A stretch of DNA of 64,000 nucleotides from Ctena decussata. Taxonomy: Eukaryota > Mollusca > Bivalvia > Lucinida > Lucinidae. Shown here one piece after another: positions 33,049 to 46,700 of this stretch. The stretch spans positions 55,405,087 through 55,469,086 of the forward strand of contig OZ022508.1 of the NCBI GenBank assembly GCA_963989385.1, given 5' to 3'. The translations under genes were made by a program, and so were the position numbers. Each line of letters starts with the position of its first letter. Within the stretch, counting starts at the first letter, position 1. The notes beneath the pieces are model-generated. The model ran no database searches, had not been told where the DNA came from, and saw nothing but the letters and a program-made list of their open reading frames with translations.

Positions 33049-36000
33049 GTCAGGACGCTGAAGCCGAAAAAATGCAACTTTAATGCCCCGGCGATTCGAA
33101 AGGAAATTTTTACCAAATTTGATAAGCACATTATTTGGGCTTTATGATAGGGTATGATGTGGTCACAGAAATAGGATCCCGTGCTTTTAATTACCCCTTT
33201 TTACCCCTACCCCTTTTAAATCTTAATTTGCTCAAAATGAAAACTCTATAATTCTGTCCATTTAGAGGTGCACTAAAATTTTCTGATTAATTCATGAAAT
33301 GAGGTATTTGTGTGCAAAGTATCAGTTTCTATAGTAATTTACAAAATGCAGGCCTAAAATATTAAGAAAATCGGTGTGTACACAAATTTACACAAGGATA
33401 ATTCATCCTACCAATTGTTGGTGTTTGAAGGTCTAAATTTCATCTTAAATCGCTATCTTCCAGATTCTCATCAAAATGCGAATAGAAATACAGGACAACT
33501 GACTCGCAAAATATCCAATGGTAATGACACTGCACTCAATACCTCATAAAACGTTTCTCTTTGGAGTCGAACCACCAGCGTGGATCCCGTTTTCCTCAGA
33601 CGTTCATTTCTTTATAAGATGTACAATTGAATTTTTCCCCGTGCTGTGCAGTTTTAACGAGAGAACCAGCCCTACCATTTCTGGGTCTGCAAAAACTTCG
33701 AACAACTTTCGCATTCACATTAACAACCCCTTCGATCACTGGTCTGTTACAGCTCGATCGTTATATACGTTACTTTATATAAATTAGTTTAAAAAAATAA
33801 TGAATGAAGACGATTCAGAAGATATATAAAGATGAAGAATACAATGCAGGATCATATTTGTTTTACTTCATTAGAGTATAGTTACTATAATCTGTAAAAA
33901 AAGTTTCGAAAAGATTTTCATAGCAATTATTACAAATTATTTATATTACCCATGAAACGAAAAAAAAAAAATTCAACTTTAAATCATTTCGTTGTTCAAA
34001 TATGTTTTGAAAATAGTGCTTTTAAACTCTGCATTTCCCTTGCCTTAAACGCTAATTTAAAACTTTTACAAAATGAAGTTTTATACATGTAATTGGTATT
34101 TAGTGTGTAAATGAAGTATTTTGACAACATCTGTACGTATGTTAAGTTGGGTTGGGACTGATATAATGATGGAAGTATCAAAATTGAAAAAGACAATGTA
34201 CTAATGAGTATTTGCACTTAATGACAGGCGGGAAAATGAACGGCATTCAAACTTATGTTCAAACAATTATAAAACGTTATGGTTTGAAGAGTAATTACAA
34301 CGTAAACTACTTTGATATTAAAAGAAGCTAGCAAGTAATATGCATATGGAAGAGATTGGCAGAGTTGTAGGATCACTGTTTCCTCCAGTAGGTGGTTAAA
34401 CCATTGTGAACAGCGTTATTTTGCAAGTTGGTACGTCTCTCCAGAGAATAAAACTCGTTTACATGTTGGTTATCTTAATTTGTTTCTTGCTATTTTGTTA
34501 CAGTGTATTCATTAGATATGCATGCAGACCCAAGTTTACGTGTATGAGATGAAGAAAACGTACATAGAAAAATGTAAATAAAATTACAAAAGAAAGGCCA
34601 CAATTACAAAACACAGCCCACTCAAGACACCGAAGGAAGATGGGAAACATGCATACGACAAATTAGATCAGCACATCTTTGGTAACAGCCACTCCATTCA
34701 AACACAGAGGAACTTTACATAAGTAAGCACCAAAAACAATACAAAATACATTCAAACATTTAATACATCTATTTTTACCTATTTTCTTTTTTTAACCACA
34801 AAACAAAACAGAAAGGACAGGGGACAGCTATACAGGCGACCACAAGACGAAAACCAACCAACGGGATTCGCATACAAGTAGAAGTTTTCATATTTGTACA
34901 GACAGTTATACATAATCTACCAGGGGCTTAAACTAGTTTTATTCGCGCAACCTCACACTTCCTTCTGATGAAGCTCCAATAATACGTAGGTGTTGAGTCC
35001 TAAACATGGATGTCTTTAAATATTTGAATACGCAACTAAAAATGAAGTTTCAAAGGGCTTAGTCAACAGTCACCATATGTATATCACGTATATAACAGAA
35101 GAAATAAAACATCGGCACAGAATTCAGTATCCGAATAAATAAGTAAAATAAAATATTCCTACTAAACATCTAGTCAACGTAAAATCTTGCCTGTTGTAGA
35201 CTTAACTGGTTGAAACATTTCAAATCAGTGTGTGTTGCACTGGCTATACCAGGTGAATACTTATTAAAACGTATTTTCTAAGAAATCTAACAATATGCCG
35301 GAAAACTTCATTATTATATGACGAACAGATAGCCATAGATGCTACAGCCATTGATTATATCTAAAAGTAGTGGTTGCACATGCCACCATGAAAATTAATA
35401 AATAAGAAAACGAGCTTGTTAGAGGTATTTAACTTTCAACTGTTTTGCATGCATCTGAATGGACGTTATACTGCGTTACATAATTGTAATTTGAACACTG
35501 TTTCATTCAGTACCAAACGATAATATCGTTTGTGAATAAGCTTCTTGCAACGCCTCAGTATGCATGCCTTAAGCCTTCAGTCTTTAGAATTAACTTATCA
35601 TGTGTATTTAAACTGTATACTTTTAATTGTGCACAAAATCGCAACAATGAAGCACGAAAGTTTTTATAGCTAAAATATTATGATACTTCATTCCATCTCA
35701 ACTTAAATTTAAAACAAAATTTCAAAATTGAACTTGAATAACATATTCGACCATTTATTATTACGTATCCATTTAAAGAAACTGTCAGTGTTTCAATTAA
35801 GTACCAAGGTTTACTTGCTGAAATGTCATCAGCGCTACCGGGTTGTGGTGCTCTCATCAGTTTAAAGGCAAAACTATTCTTTTTGATACGAGATGCGTAC
35901 TGTGTAAGCAGATGCTTATTTTCGATTTGGAAAATACTTTTCTGTGTCTTATGTCATCAAATTCCAGTGTGTATTTTAGTTTTCTCACCTTTCTGTAGTC

Positions 36001-37125
36001 TTTACATTTCTATGCTCTAGAAACCGATATTTTTCAATAATCAATGTAACAGCAGGTTTTGTAGTGTAGATTACTAGTTATTCCCTAATTTTATATTTAT
36101 TTGTATTAAAAAGAACGACGATATATTTGATTGTCACTTGACTGATACATCTACAAATAACAATGTTCATAGCACCAGTAGTTTTATTTCCCCTGGCGTA
36201 ATATCTCTCTATCTCTCAGTTTATCTATCTATTTGTTTCTTTTTTATTGCTTTGACTAAAAGTCATGTATGTTAGTGTCATGAAAAACGTAGCAAGAAAA
36301 TTGAACCGTTGTATAATCATGTCAGCAAAAGTGTTGAGCGTTGCTACAAGAAGAAAGAAATAGCAAAAAAGACTGTTTGTTCAGCATTTGTCAAGTCTTT
36401 TAACACATAACAACTCTCTTTTCTGTTTCACGTATAAAGCGCAGCTTGCGAGAGTCTTAAACTGCGTGGTCAAAATAGAGGCAAACTTCTGCCAACAATA
36501 TTTCTGTAAAAATGTCTGAATACCGTATTTATGAGAGTTTCCTGGGAGTTGGTGAAGGATGCTGATTAGCTGTGATGTAATGGAATACATTTTGTATAAA
36601 TGTTATCTACGTTAATTCTACATTAATTCAAGTAGTAGCATAGACGAATGACAAGGAATCAAGCAGGCTGTAATTCTTCTAATATTTAAAGATGATTTTA
36701 AAGGAGGATATACTAGCAAAAGAAAACAAAACAATTCTACCTTCAATTTATTTACATTTTGGGAATATACTAATATGTAACGTCTATACCCGAAAGTAAC
36801 GGGCTTAAGCCAAAATGAATAGAAAGCTAATAAGTATCAGTCGTTAGCAGTATAATAGGCTTCTTCTAAAACTTATGTATTTTGTTTGAAACTCCGCTTC
36901 AAATGACATAAAAACAAGGAGAAAGGCAGTCGATTATTTTTAGCATTTCTTTGGTAGACAGTTATCTCCCCTTATTTTACATCCTGGATCCACTTTTCAG
37001 GACCACATCATACCCTAAGTTAAAGTTGGGATAATAAACTTTCATAAAATACCAAATTCATCCTTTCGAATTGTCGGGGCATTAAACTCGAAAAATAGGC
37101 CCTTTTTGAATTTCAGCGTCCTGAC
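33049..37125. mobile_element. 4.08-kb TA-flanked TIR element nested in the Mutator-like element
   Basis: Inverted ends of about 130-140 bp: the left starts GTCAGGACGCTGAA and includes TTTAATGCCCCG, ATTCGAAAGG and GGGTATGATGTGGTC; the right (36985-37125) is the imperfect inverse. TA flanks both ends (33047-33048, 37126-37127), and deleting the insert restores alignment with copy 1 of the Mutator-like element. The interior is AT-rich with no transposase-like frame (the best, 33518-33787, 89 codons, is unrecognised). It may be a non-autonomous mariner-like or other TA-target element. Confidence 0.7.
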
Positions 37126-37529
37126 TATTGGTCTACATTGCTTATCGCAGAATTATTAAAAGATGGATACTTTTTAATAAATGTAATTGCCTATTTGTAC
37201 AGATTATCGCGAGATGATAGTTGTTTGCACTCTTCAGAAGTTATTTTCGGCGACAATTAGCGGGCGATCAAATAAGACACATCGGCCGTGTTTTTCGCAG
37301 TTTATGTACATGTACATCAGTCAAAATAACGCAAATCACTGACTTAAACGTTATACTATTCCCTAGCAAGACGGCGACTTAATGAAATGTTTATAGCCAA
37401 TTCTCATAGGACTGTCTCCACGTACGGTTCCGTACCTGGAGACCCAGAGTCTCGGGGTACAGTCCCGTACCTGGAGACCAAGGGTCTAGGGATACGGTAC
37501 CGTACCCGGAGACACTTCCGGACAAATAA

Positions 37530-38010
37530 TACGGCGTTTCTCATGTCTCCTTTTTTTTTTCATTCACTTTCTGAAAGGTCGGAACATTTCCCTTCGAAAG
37601 TTACAGCCGATAGAGTCTATGCTGGGAATCCTTTGCCATAGACGCCATTAGACGGAGACTATTTTCGTATAATCTAAAGTAGCGCATTAAAACCTTCCGC
37701 AAGCAGCGGCCATGCACAATACGATGTACTGGACTGCGCATCGATTCGGACAGATTTCCGGAAGAGGAATCGAGGCAATATTAAATTACACAGTAGAATT
37801 TTATTGTTTTAAGCTGTCTGAAATCTATTTTAAATAGGCCAATCTGCGGTTGTACGCGTATTGAACAAGCCATGAATATTCATTTTACCATTGTTTGCGT
37901 CTCCCGCATCGAGACGCGTCCAGACGCGTATGATGCGTGGTTCTAGGTGATCCGCACGCAGCACGCGCATGCAACGCTGTACGAACGCGTTTTTTGGTGT
38001 ACAAATACGT
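37530..38010. other. No gene recognised
   Basis: GC-richer than its surroundings around 37900-37990, with repeated ACGCGT/GACGCG words. No conserved frame. Confidence 0.4.
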
Positions 38011-38014
38011 AAGC

Positions 38015-38133
38015 GCCAGTGTAGGAGGTCTACGCCTGCCCAGGAATAGTGTGGTTAGATTAACTGACCGTCCCGACATGACCATAGCCGTTTACCGTGG
38101 ACGTTGAGCATCAAATCAATCAATCAGTCAATC
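38015..38133 (+). repeat. SINE 3' part with (AATC)n tail, copy 2
   Basis: GTAGGAGGTCTACGCCTGCC, GGAATAGTGTGGTTAGATTA and GTTTACCGTGGACGTTGAGC, then ATCAAATCAATCAATC. Close match to 19020-19153. Confidence 0.72.
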
Positions 38134-38429
38134 GTAGCATTAATATAATGTAGATAATTAAATTAATTAAGATTAATATAATGTAGATAATTAAGAGGCG
38201 GGAAATGGTGCGGAATTAAAATAATCTAAAATATAAATATTTAAGTATGGCAGCTATAAAATAAAAAAGAAACATCAAGCCGAATCTGCTGTTTTTATAT
38301 TTTGTGTGCGACAGAAATTTTCTGTAGTTGTCGAAATGGGGATGTTCAAAGGATACCATTTTATGCAGGCACAGCTCACAGCATACCGTTGACATTCTAA
38401 ACTTCCACGACATTTGGCCATGCAAAAAG

Positions 38430-38605
38430 GAGCAGCCCGTAGTGTAGTTGATAAGGCGCAAGACAACCAAATTAAGCGCTCGCATGTCCGATCCCCCGCC
38501 ACCTCTGTTTTACGGATGAGACTTTAAATCAAGGCTCAGTCTCCTTACGACCTATGCGTTGGTAGGTTGTTAAACCCGAGTTCTCTCGCTCACCCACACA
38601 ATTAA
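38430..38605 (+). repeat. tRNA-derived SINE (GAGTTCTCTCGCTCAC family), copy 2
   Basis: CAGCCCGTAGTGTAGTTGAT gives a box A-like start, and GTCCGATCCCCC about 45 nt later a box B-like element. The body carries GATGAGACTTTAAATC, and the 3' part GTTAAACCCGAGTTCTCTCG matches the 26028-26135 fragment inverted. SINE head and tail are both present, so this copy may be near full length. Confidence 0.68.
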
Positions 38606-38609
38606 TTTA

Positions 38610-40744
38610 CTGACTTCACAGCTATACCGAGCTACAAAAATTCCCCTAAATATTTCCCTCGCTGTTACCTCAAGGGTACACGCAGATTTTTTAATTTTGT
38701 TGCTCATTTACGTAAATATAGTATTTAGAATCATCCCATTCTTTTATTATATACCTTCATAGTGTTCCGCTCTAGCAGGTCAAGGACGAAGGAGAGCGAG
38801 CCCGAATACCATAATATACCCACGTGTTTCTCAAGTATATATACCCAATATTACAATGCCGGCTCATTTTGCATTTGTTTTGTAAAAGGATAATATTAAA
38901 ATTAACCATGGTATTCTTCAAAGCGGTAAGACTCAGTTAAAATGATAATTTACTTCCTTTAATAATTAATTAAAACAAATCTGCAGCCAAGATACGGGAA
39001 ATGGTGTCGAATTCGTAACATTCGCAAACCGGGAACTCATATCAGGTTGCATATTTACGTATACTGGTCTGAGTTTATTTTGTTTGCATGTATTATCCGT
39101 GGATATTGAGGGATTCAAGAAAACCTCTAAGATACTGTTTCTGTACAGATAAAAGAAATATAACAACTCAAAACAAAAGTGAATACAGACTGTTAATTTA
39201 TATGTAAACCTAAGCTCAATGTCCCTAATTTCTTGCAATTATTTTTATTGTTATTTGTCTTATCATTTCTATTTTTATCATCAACTGTTTTTCATTGTTG
39301 ATCTCAGTGATTACCCATTATTCATAAACAATAAGCGAAGTACGAGTAAGGCATGCGCTGCAGCACTGTCTCGCCGAAATGTTTTGACTTTCGAGGACTG
39401 TCGATGATTCAACCGTGTAGAAATTTAACTGACTGTGTGTCATTCATATCTGGACGATCATTTAAAAATACTGAGATAAATCAGGTGATAGCGAGCCCCA
39501 ATCTAGCTGAATAGTATGATTTAATTGTTTTAATTTCTTACACATAATATTATTTCAAAGTGAGTTAATTTGCAAAATTTAAGTAACCATTGGTTTAACT
39601 GAATCTCTCAAATTCAAAAAGAAAGCAATTAAACTAAATTTCTGCGCAATAAACTTCGATTAGTTTTGCATGGTATACACAGTTCCGAGCCACACCCAGA
39701 ATGTCACACAAAATCACATGACATCGTATACCTGGCCAATGCAACGACAACTTAGCACGTGACATAGTCTCACAAACAAATCGCACGTGGTCAATACCAA
39801 CATAAGTCCGTGATTTTACCTTTCAGTTAATGAAGGGATGTATACCTGTTTAAAGAAAACAAACTTACACCACTTTTAATAAATTTACCCTGCTTTGCAA
39901 GAACAGGACGCATCGGAAATGCATGATGCGCCAACTGCCATGTGTAGGCCATGAGGTGGCTGATTCTTCGCCATAGATCGCCAACATTTAGCAGGCACTT
40001 GCATTTGTAATTTGTTTTTCCGCCATCTTTGTGTAAGCTTGTGAGACGTAGTAACAGTAACTAAGCAGGCGGAGCTTAGCAGCTATTATCGGAACTGTGT
40101 ATTGCAACTTAGTCTAGCTTTTGGTCATTGCTTCATGATCACATTATTTTTAATGAGTATCTTTTATAACCAGAGTGAACGTATATGTGTAGCAAAACAA
40201 TATGGAATATTTCCTTTGCTGCATAGAAAAATAGAAATATTACCCAATGTAATTATTGCATAACGGTTTGCTACATACAGACATACCAATAGTCCACAAA
40301 GTTCTGTAACATAAGTACATATTGATTCCGTAAAATATATTTTCATATTGACAATCATATTAGGGACCGGGAAAACGTTTCAAAATTTCCATCTTCTCAA
40401 AACTAAAACACAGTGATGGCTGGATCAATCATGAGAATGAAGAATATACTTCGTGAATGTAATCGCTGAAACAAGGTTTCAAAAAACGTCACATTTTACA
40501 GTACGAACTTGGTTGATAATGAATACTTCTTGTATGATTTTTTAAAAAAAAAAAAGTCTGAAGCAAACTTTTTGATAATTATTAGTATTTTGCATAATAT
40601 GCAATCATACAGTTACAAGAATACAATGTATATCTTACGCAAAAAGGTAAAATGCTTAAAATTTCAGCAGATATCCTAAATGGGTTTCTTCAGAATCTGC
40701 AGTAGTATTTACTTTTATTTATTATTAGTTTTTAAATCTTTTAG
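38610..40744. other. Upstream region of the ETS gene
   Basis: No recognisable exon. Two CACGTG E-box words lie at about 39756-39761 and 39784-39789. A good splice acceptor (polypyrimidine, TCTTTTAG at 40737-40744) precedes the first coding exon, implying at least one 5' exon further upstream that I cannot place. Confidence 0.4.
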
Positions 40745-40765
40745 CATGAGACGCAACCTGCCACT

Positions 40766-43700
40766 ATGAAAGAAGACCACTTACAACAAAATCTTATCGA
40801 CTATGAACTTTCTGACTGCCGAAATGATGATCTTATAGATTCCGCCAAAGAAATCAGACGTAGCGAAATTGCAACCCTTGGCGAAATAAAAACACAACGT
40901 CTGGAACATTTGAAAGGTGAGTCTAGAAACAAGCCTGATACTAAATGTGCGAAAATATCCGTAAAATGTACAAAAAATAAAATTGAGCCGAGACACGACA
41001 AACCAAGAAGGTGGCATGTTCGCCCAGCGAAAACTAGGATCATCCTGGGCATTTGCCCAGTCTGATCAGTCTTCGCAGTGCGCTTTAGGGGTTGCTAATG
41101 GTCTAAACTACCTTCCTGCCCACAGCGAACAGTCTGATTAGACTTGGCGGATGCCCAGGCTGATCTGAGTCTTCGCTTGGCGCACATGCCATTTCGTTGG
41201 TTGGTTTTTCATATCGCGGCTCAAATGATGATAAATATCCGCCCAGTCTGATCAGAGTCTTCGCTGTTCCTTAGACGGTAGCTGGAACTAGCTTAGACTC
41301 TTAGCTATCCTGTATGTGCACAGCGAAAACTGATCAGACTCGTTAGATGCCCAGGCTGATCTGAGCCTTCACTAGGCGCACATGTCTCTTTTGTTTTGTC
41401 GTGATGCGGCTCATTAATTTTGTTTGACCAAAATTTGGAAGACGAACTATGGTGTGTGCTGGGTAACATCAAAAATAAAAAAGTAAAAATAAAAAATAAA
41501 TAAATCAAAACAAAAATAAATAAAAAAAAAGAGTAAAAACTAAGGGTTAGCTCAGGTGCCTGTTGACAAACAAAGATAAAAGTAAAAAGGTTGAATGTGT
41601 GTCATCATAATAATGCAGAGAAAATAGGGTTTGCCGAGTGCAAACATCACAGAACAAAACAAAAAAGTGGAGGGGGGGGGTGGGGGGGGGGGGGGGCTTA
41701 GCGGGCCAGTATTGGCCCGTTGAGGCTTAAACTTGGAAATGAAACAAGAGATGAGAGAACTTTGTCAGTAGCTGAAATCTTCAACAATGAGGCAGATATG
41801 AAAGCACGACATAAAACGATCTTTCTTTGGCGGGCAAATAAAAAGAGGGTTTGCACCCTAACCTTTTTATTTCTTAATTGTAATGCCGGCAAATATCCTT
41901 GTTTTCCTCCTTGTTATGGTGGAAAGAATAACTACCTGAAAATTATATTTTCAGCCTGATTCAACACATACAAAAACAAAGGAAACTATGTTACCCCATT
42001 TCTCTTCTGTATTATGGGGGAAATGGCGGGGCTTAAATGTCATCATTATGTAAGCTTTCTGCTTATAATACCATATAGATAAGGTTGACTTTTGATGGAA
42101 ATTCTTAGATATACACTGTTAATTTTTCCATAACTGAGGTGTACAACGCCAAATCAGAACCGCTTCGCCCAGGCGAGAAGGTTAATAGTTATAACATGTC
42201 TTTTCGTTAAAACAGACAGAGTAGAGACATTGTGTCCTTATCATTATATAAACCCATCATAACAAAGCATTATCTCACATATTACCACATAATACTACCG
42301 TTTAGCCGACGAGGTCCTAGTAGGGGCCACGTTGATCGACTGATTTAATGTTTAAGAAAAAACATCATAAGTACATTTTTGAGCAAATTAATAGTTTGTT
42401 CAGGCTTGTGTGATGCCACTTGTTCTTATTTTCGTATTTAATTACATTTTATCCGTATTTCTAATGCTTACTACCCGTACCAGGTTTGTGGTTGCAGCTC
42501 GTGGATCTTTCCATAAGATATACATTTATGTTCAAGTATCATGGAACTACTCCAGTTTCAGATTTTTTCTTTCTTGTAAAAACACTGTGAATGTTTTTAT
42601 CTATTTTTTATTATTATTTTTTATCCTTTCTACATTTTCATCATTAATTCAGCTGTACCTATTTTCTTACTCAGATAAAACGAAGCCTAAATGTCGCATT
42701 ATACATGGTCTGTCTTTTCGGTGGTTAAAGAAATAAATATATTATTCAAAAATAAAACTTCTTTCCTGAGTGTTTTCCCCGGATATTTGATTAATCTAAT
42801 TCATAAACTGAGATAATGTTTTATCATAAATTGAGATTTCACAAAAACACAACAAAAACTATCTTAATTTTCTGTATAAATTCCAAAGCCAGATTTTTGT
42901 TTACTGAACACTGAAATTAATAAATTTGCTTTTTGAAAATAACAAATCATGAAAATAAACCTATTTTGGAGTGCAACCAAATATTGATATGTAAACTGCT
43001 ACGCGTTAAAACAAATCATTTGCTATCCAAAAATTTTATATCTCGTATTACAAGAAGAATGTATGAAATGTATTTTCGGCAAATCTTTTTGAATGTAAAA
43101 TTTTAACAATGTGTAGGAGGCAAAGCAGGAAAACTCCGGGGAAAGGATCGGTCCGTTCCTCAAAAGAGTGAAAGGCAACAGAAGAATAGCAGTCTTTATT
43201 TATTTCATGTGGCCTAATAGAACGTGAATATAATTTAAATGAATGCATAATTCAGTTATTTTAATAAAATTAATAACCATAATGAAATAAATAATCATAT
43301 CAAATGGAATATTCAAGATATATTGTTATTTTCGGGTAAATATTATTTAAATATTTGTTTTTAGTGTCCAGAGTTATGTAAATTCATAGACATTCCTCGT
43401 AAAAAGCAGAGTTTCTGAAGGGAAATTTAATTCTAAATATATAGCTACTTCTTAACATATTAAGGGGTTGTCAGGTCGAGTCGGGTAGGTGGTCTGTGGC
43501 TGTCAGGGCCGGCTTTTTTCGAATCAGGTGCAGGATGGGGTTGTTTAAATTTATTTAGTATGTTTCCCTTTGCTAAAAAACATTTGTTTGAATTAAACGT
43601 GTTTGACAAGATACTACCCAAATAAAATCTTTATTCTCGATAAGTGGAGTGATGTAATAAAAGATAAGCATACAATATTCAAACTGCAACAGCCCGCCGA

Positions 43701-46700
43701 AACTTAGGAATAAAGAATATACTGCTGATACAGATTACTTGAATGTTATACAGAAATCTAGATAAGAGGGAGTATTTGATGATAATTAAGGATAATTTTT
43801 CTTATTTCTCACCGAAACCATATGTTGTGACCCCTCATCTGAACCGTCTCGTATTCAGATGAGGGGTCACAACATATGGTTTTATGCAGAATTAACAAAA
43901 ATTATCCCTAATTATCATCAAATACTCCCTCTTATCTAGAGCTCTGGTTATAAAATTTGGAACAATATAAACTTTGTATTAATTACTGCCAATGCAGAAT
44001 GAAAAAAATAAACCTCTCTGTTTATATTAGAGTTCTTTAGCTACGGCAAGAACACTGTGATTCTTATTAGACCGTCGTCTTGAATTGTTTAAATTATGCA
44101 TGTTTCCGAATGTTAGTATTCTTAGTAATAAATACATTGGCTATATGTATGGCATTTTTGCAAGTATTTAAAAAGAAGGAAAAACACACACATTTTTTCA
44201 AAGGGGCAAGCACTATCAAATTCAGAAAAGTCACATTATGTTAAGGAGTTTAACGGTGGCATTTCACGAGAAGAACTAAATAAGCTTATGCTTTCGTTCT
44301 GTTCTTATTGTGTTCATATCTTGTCATTGCTGTGGCTATGAATGTATATTTGTTGGAAATAAAATATATTTAAACAAAAAATCGTTTTTTTTTTCTCCGC
44401 AGATTGTTTTAGTTTAAAAATAGCGACGCTTTTTGTCTGAAAATATTGATTTAAAATAAAACCTCCGTAGAGATAATTTAGGGAGATCGGTTCGTCCTCA
44501 GTATCGCAAGACCCGCAGTTTTTATTATTAATCATTTAATTTAAGACGCGTTTTGTTAATAAGGCAAAAACGACGCATCCTCAATTAAAACAATCTGATA
44601 AAAAATCATGAACGTCTGTTGTTCTGGAAAAAAAAAACACACGAACAAAACTACGAATATACAGCCCTACATTTGAGCCGCGACACGACAAAACCAACAA
44701 TGTGGTTGTGCGCCCAGCGCAGACTAAGATCAGCCTGGGCATCCTCCAAGGTAGATCAGACTCTTCATTAAGTCCTCAAAGGGTAGCTAAGGGTCTAAGC
44801 TACCTTCATGCGGACAGCGAAGACTCTGATCAGACTGGGCGGATGCCCAGGCTGATCTGAGTCTGCGCTGGGCGCACAACCACATTGTTGGTTTTGTCGC
44901 GTCGCGGCTCATTTAAGTACCGCGACATGCGTACAGTATTCCCGACGTGGAAATGACGTTCTGTATAAATAATATTTGCAAGAATACATGTATGTTCATT
45001 AAGTTACTGACATAAAAGGATTATATTTTGATGACCTATCCTACAGTTTAACAACAATGGTTATATTTTCAGGCGACACCAAACTTGAGTCAGACACCGA
45101 TATTAGAACCTCTCGGGACTCAAATACTGGTGGACTGCTGGTAGAATTGTGTGGGCACAAATATCCCATAGACTCAGTATCGTCGGAGAAGCCGGATGTT
45201 GTTTTCATTGAAGACTGCGAGGAACTAGGTATATTAAGCATACTTTTATTACACCCCCACTCCCTCCCGCCCCCTCCCCCCCCCCCATAAAAAAAGGAAA
45301 GAAAGACACAATTAGTATGACCATTTCGGACTCGAAAGACACAATTTTTAGTTCTTGCTTTCAAAATTAAGTGTTAAATGATTAAAACAAATATGCATAG
45401 AAGACAGTCTGTGCATTCGCTTTTCATAGAAAAAGAAGAAATAAAAGCATGAAACCTTTTTTTTAAAATAAATAAATAAAATAAAGCAAAAACTCATATG
45501 ACATTACTTGCCATCGTAAATCATCCGTCTTGCAAACGTTCTAATTTCTCAATGAAATTTAAACAACCCAAACCAGTATGTGCAATTATAAGCTTTAACA
45601 AATTTTCAGAATAAAAAGATAATAATAACAGATTTGTTTCTTTCTTTTTAATAGTCAAAAAAACATTTTTTCAGATTATGCTCAAGAGCCTGCCGAGCAG
45701 TTGGAATACACTTATAGTCCTCCATCCATGGTCTCTGAATCTTCTCAATCATTGGATGAGCTGATTAACAATCTATTGTTAAATCCTCAACAAATGGACA
45801 CATCGGGAATGGATAACTCATGTATATGGTACAGCACAAATAAAGGTGATGATAAAACATACATAAATCTGGAGCCAGTAAAATATCCTACGCAGCAATC
45901 GACGGCTCAGGTAAATAATGCAAACACTGTCTTAGAGTGTACCGATTTACTTGAATATGAAGAAGTATTTCCGGCTAATTCAGATAAAAAAACCCATTTG
46001 GACAAAGACACAGCCTCGTGGTCGTATTTGAACTCTTTGCTATTTGATAGTCCTCCGGCGTACAACTCTACTGCATCTGTGAATAAGCCTATTCATTCTG
46101 AAGCTGATTTTTTCCCTATCCCTGATTCCAATGGATTTTCTCGACTGACAACTAAGCACACGACAACTCTGTATAATCATCATGCTACAAGCGAGACTAC
46201 CACGCCAGTTTTTCCATGCTCTGAAACACTGACCTCCTCCAAGAGTTTACCATCATTCGAACATATGACTTCATCACTGAGGCTAGCCATCCCTGATCCA
46301 CAAAGATTATCCCCGTTTTCCCAGCTGTCGCCAGCTTCTTCTCAATCGTCACCGTTGCCGAGTACATTCGATTCGGACAGCACAACAGACTATTCTGATA
46401 CAGATGATCGAGAATTCAGTGACTTAGACCAAGTTATGGTAGAAACAAAGAGGAAGAAATCAAAATCTGCTAAATGTACGAATATTTACTTTTCTCATTT
46501 ACTCTGTGACGTTTATAACAATTGAGCGCTGTCGTTTTTCGATAATTTTCATCAGTTTATTGCGGTTGAGAGTTTATTGGTCTACTTTTTTCGCTTCCTA
46601 TGTGTATTTCGTTTTTACCAAACGACCTGGCCTTTGTTATTATACAATGTCAGTGGCTACAATTTGCATAAAGGAGGCAGAAAAGTAAAGCGTTTTATAA

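Larger units (their letters stand above)
28645..37519. mobile_element. Mutator-like TIR element, copy 2, expanded by two nested insertions
   Basis: The left end (28645) starts GGAAGTGTCTCCGGGTACGG; the right end (37519) is its inverse. GGACAAATA is repeated exactly outside both ends (28636-28644 and 37520-37528), a perfect 9-bp target duplication although the ends are 8.9 kb apart. Aligned with copy 1, the element is split twice: at about 28822-32250 by a truncated LINE and at 33049-37125 by a TA-flanked TIR element. Without these it is about 1.4 kb, with the same GCCCCGGTACTGCGGCTATG and GCGAGTTGTC blocks. No transposase is present. Confidence 0.8.

Noticed and set aside
33518..33787. 89-codon frame in the 4.08-kb TA element as a transposase
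   Set aside because: Too short, no DDE-type motif spacing, no homologous frame nearby.
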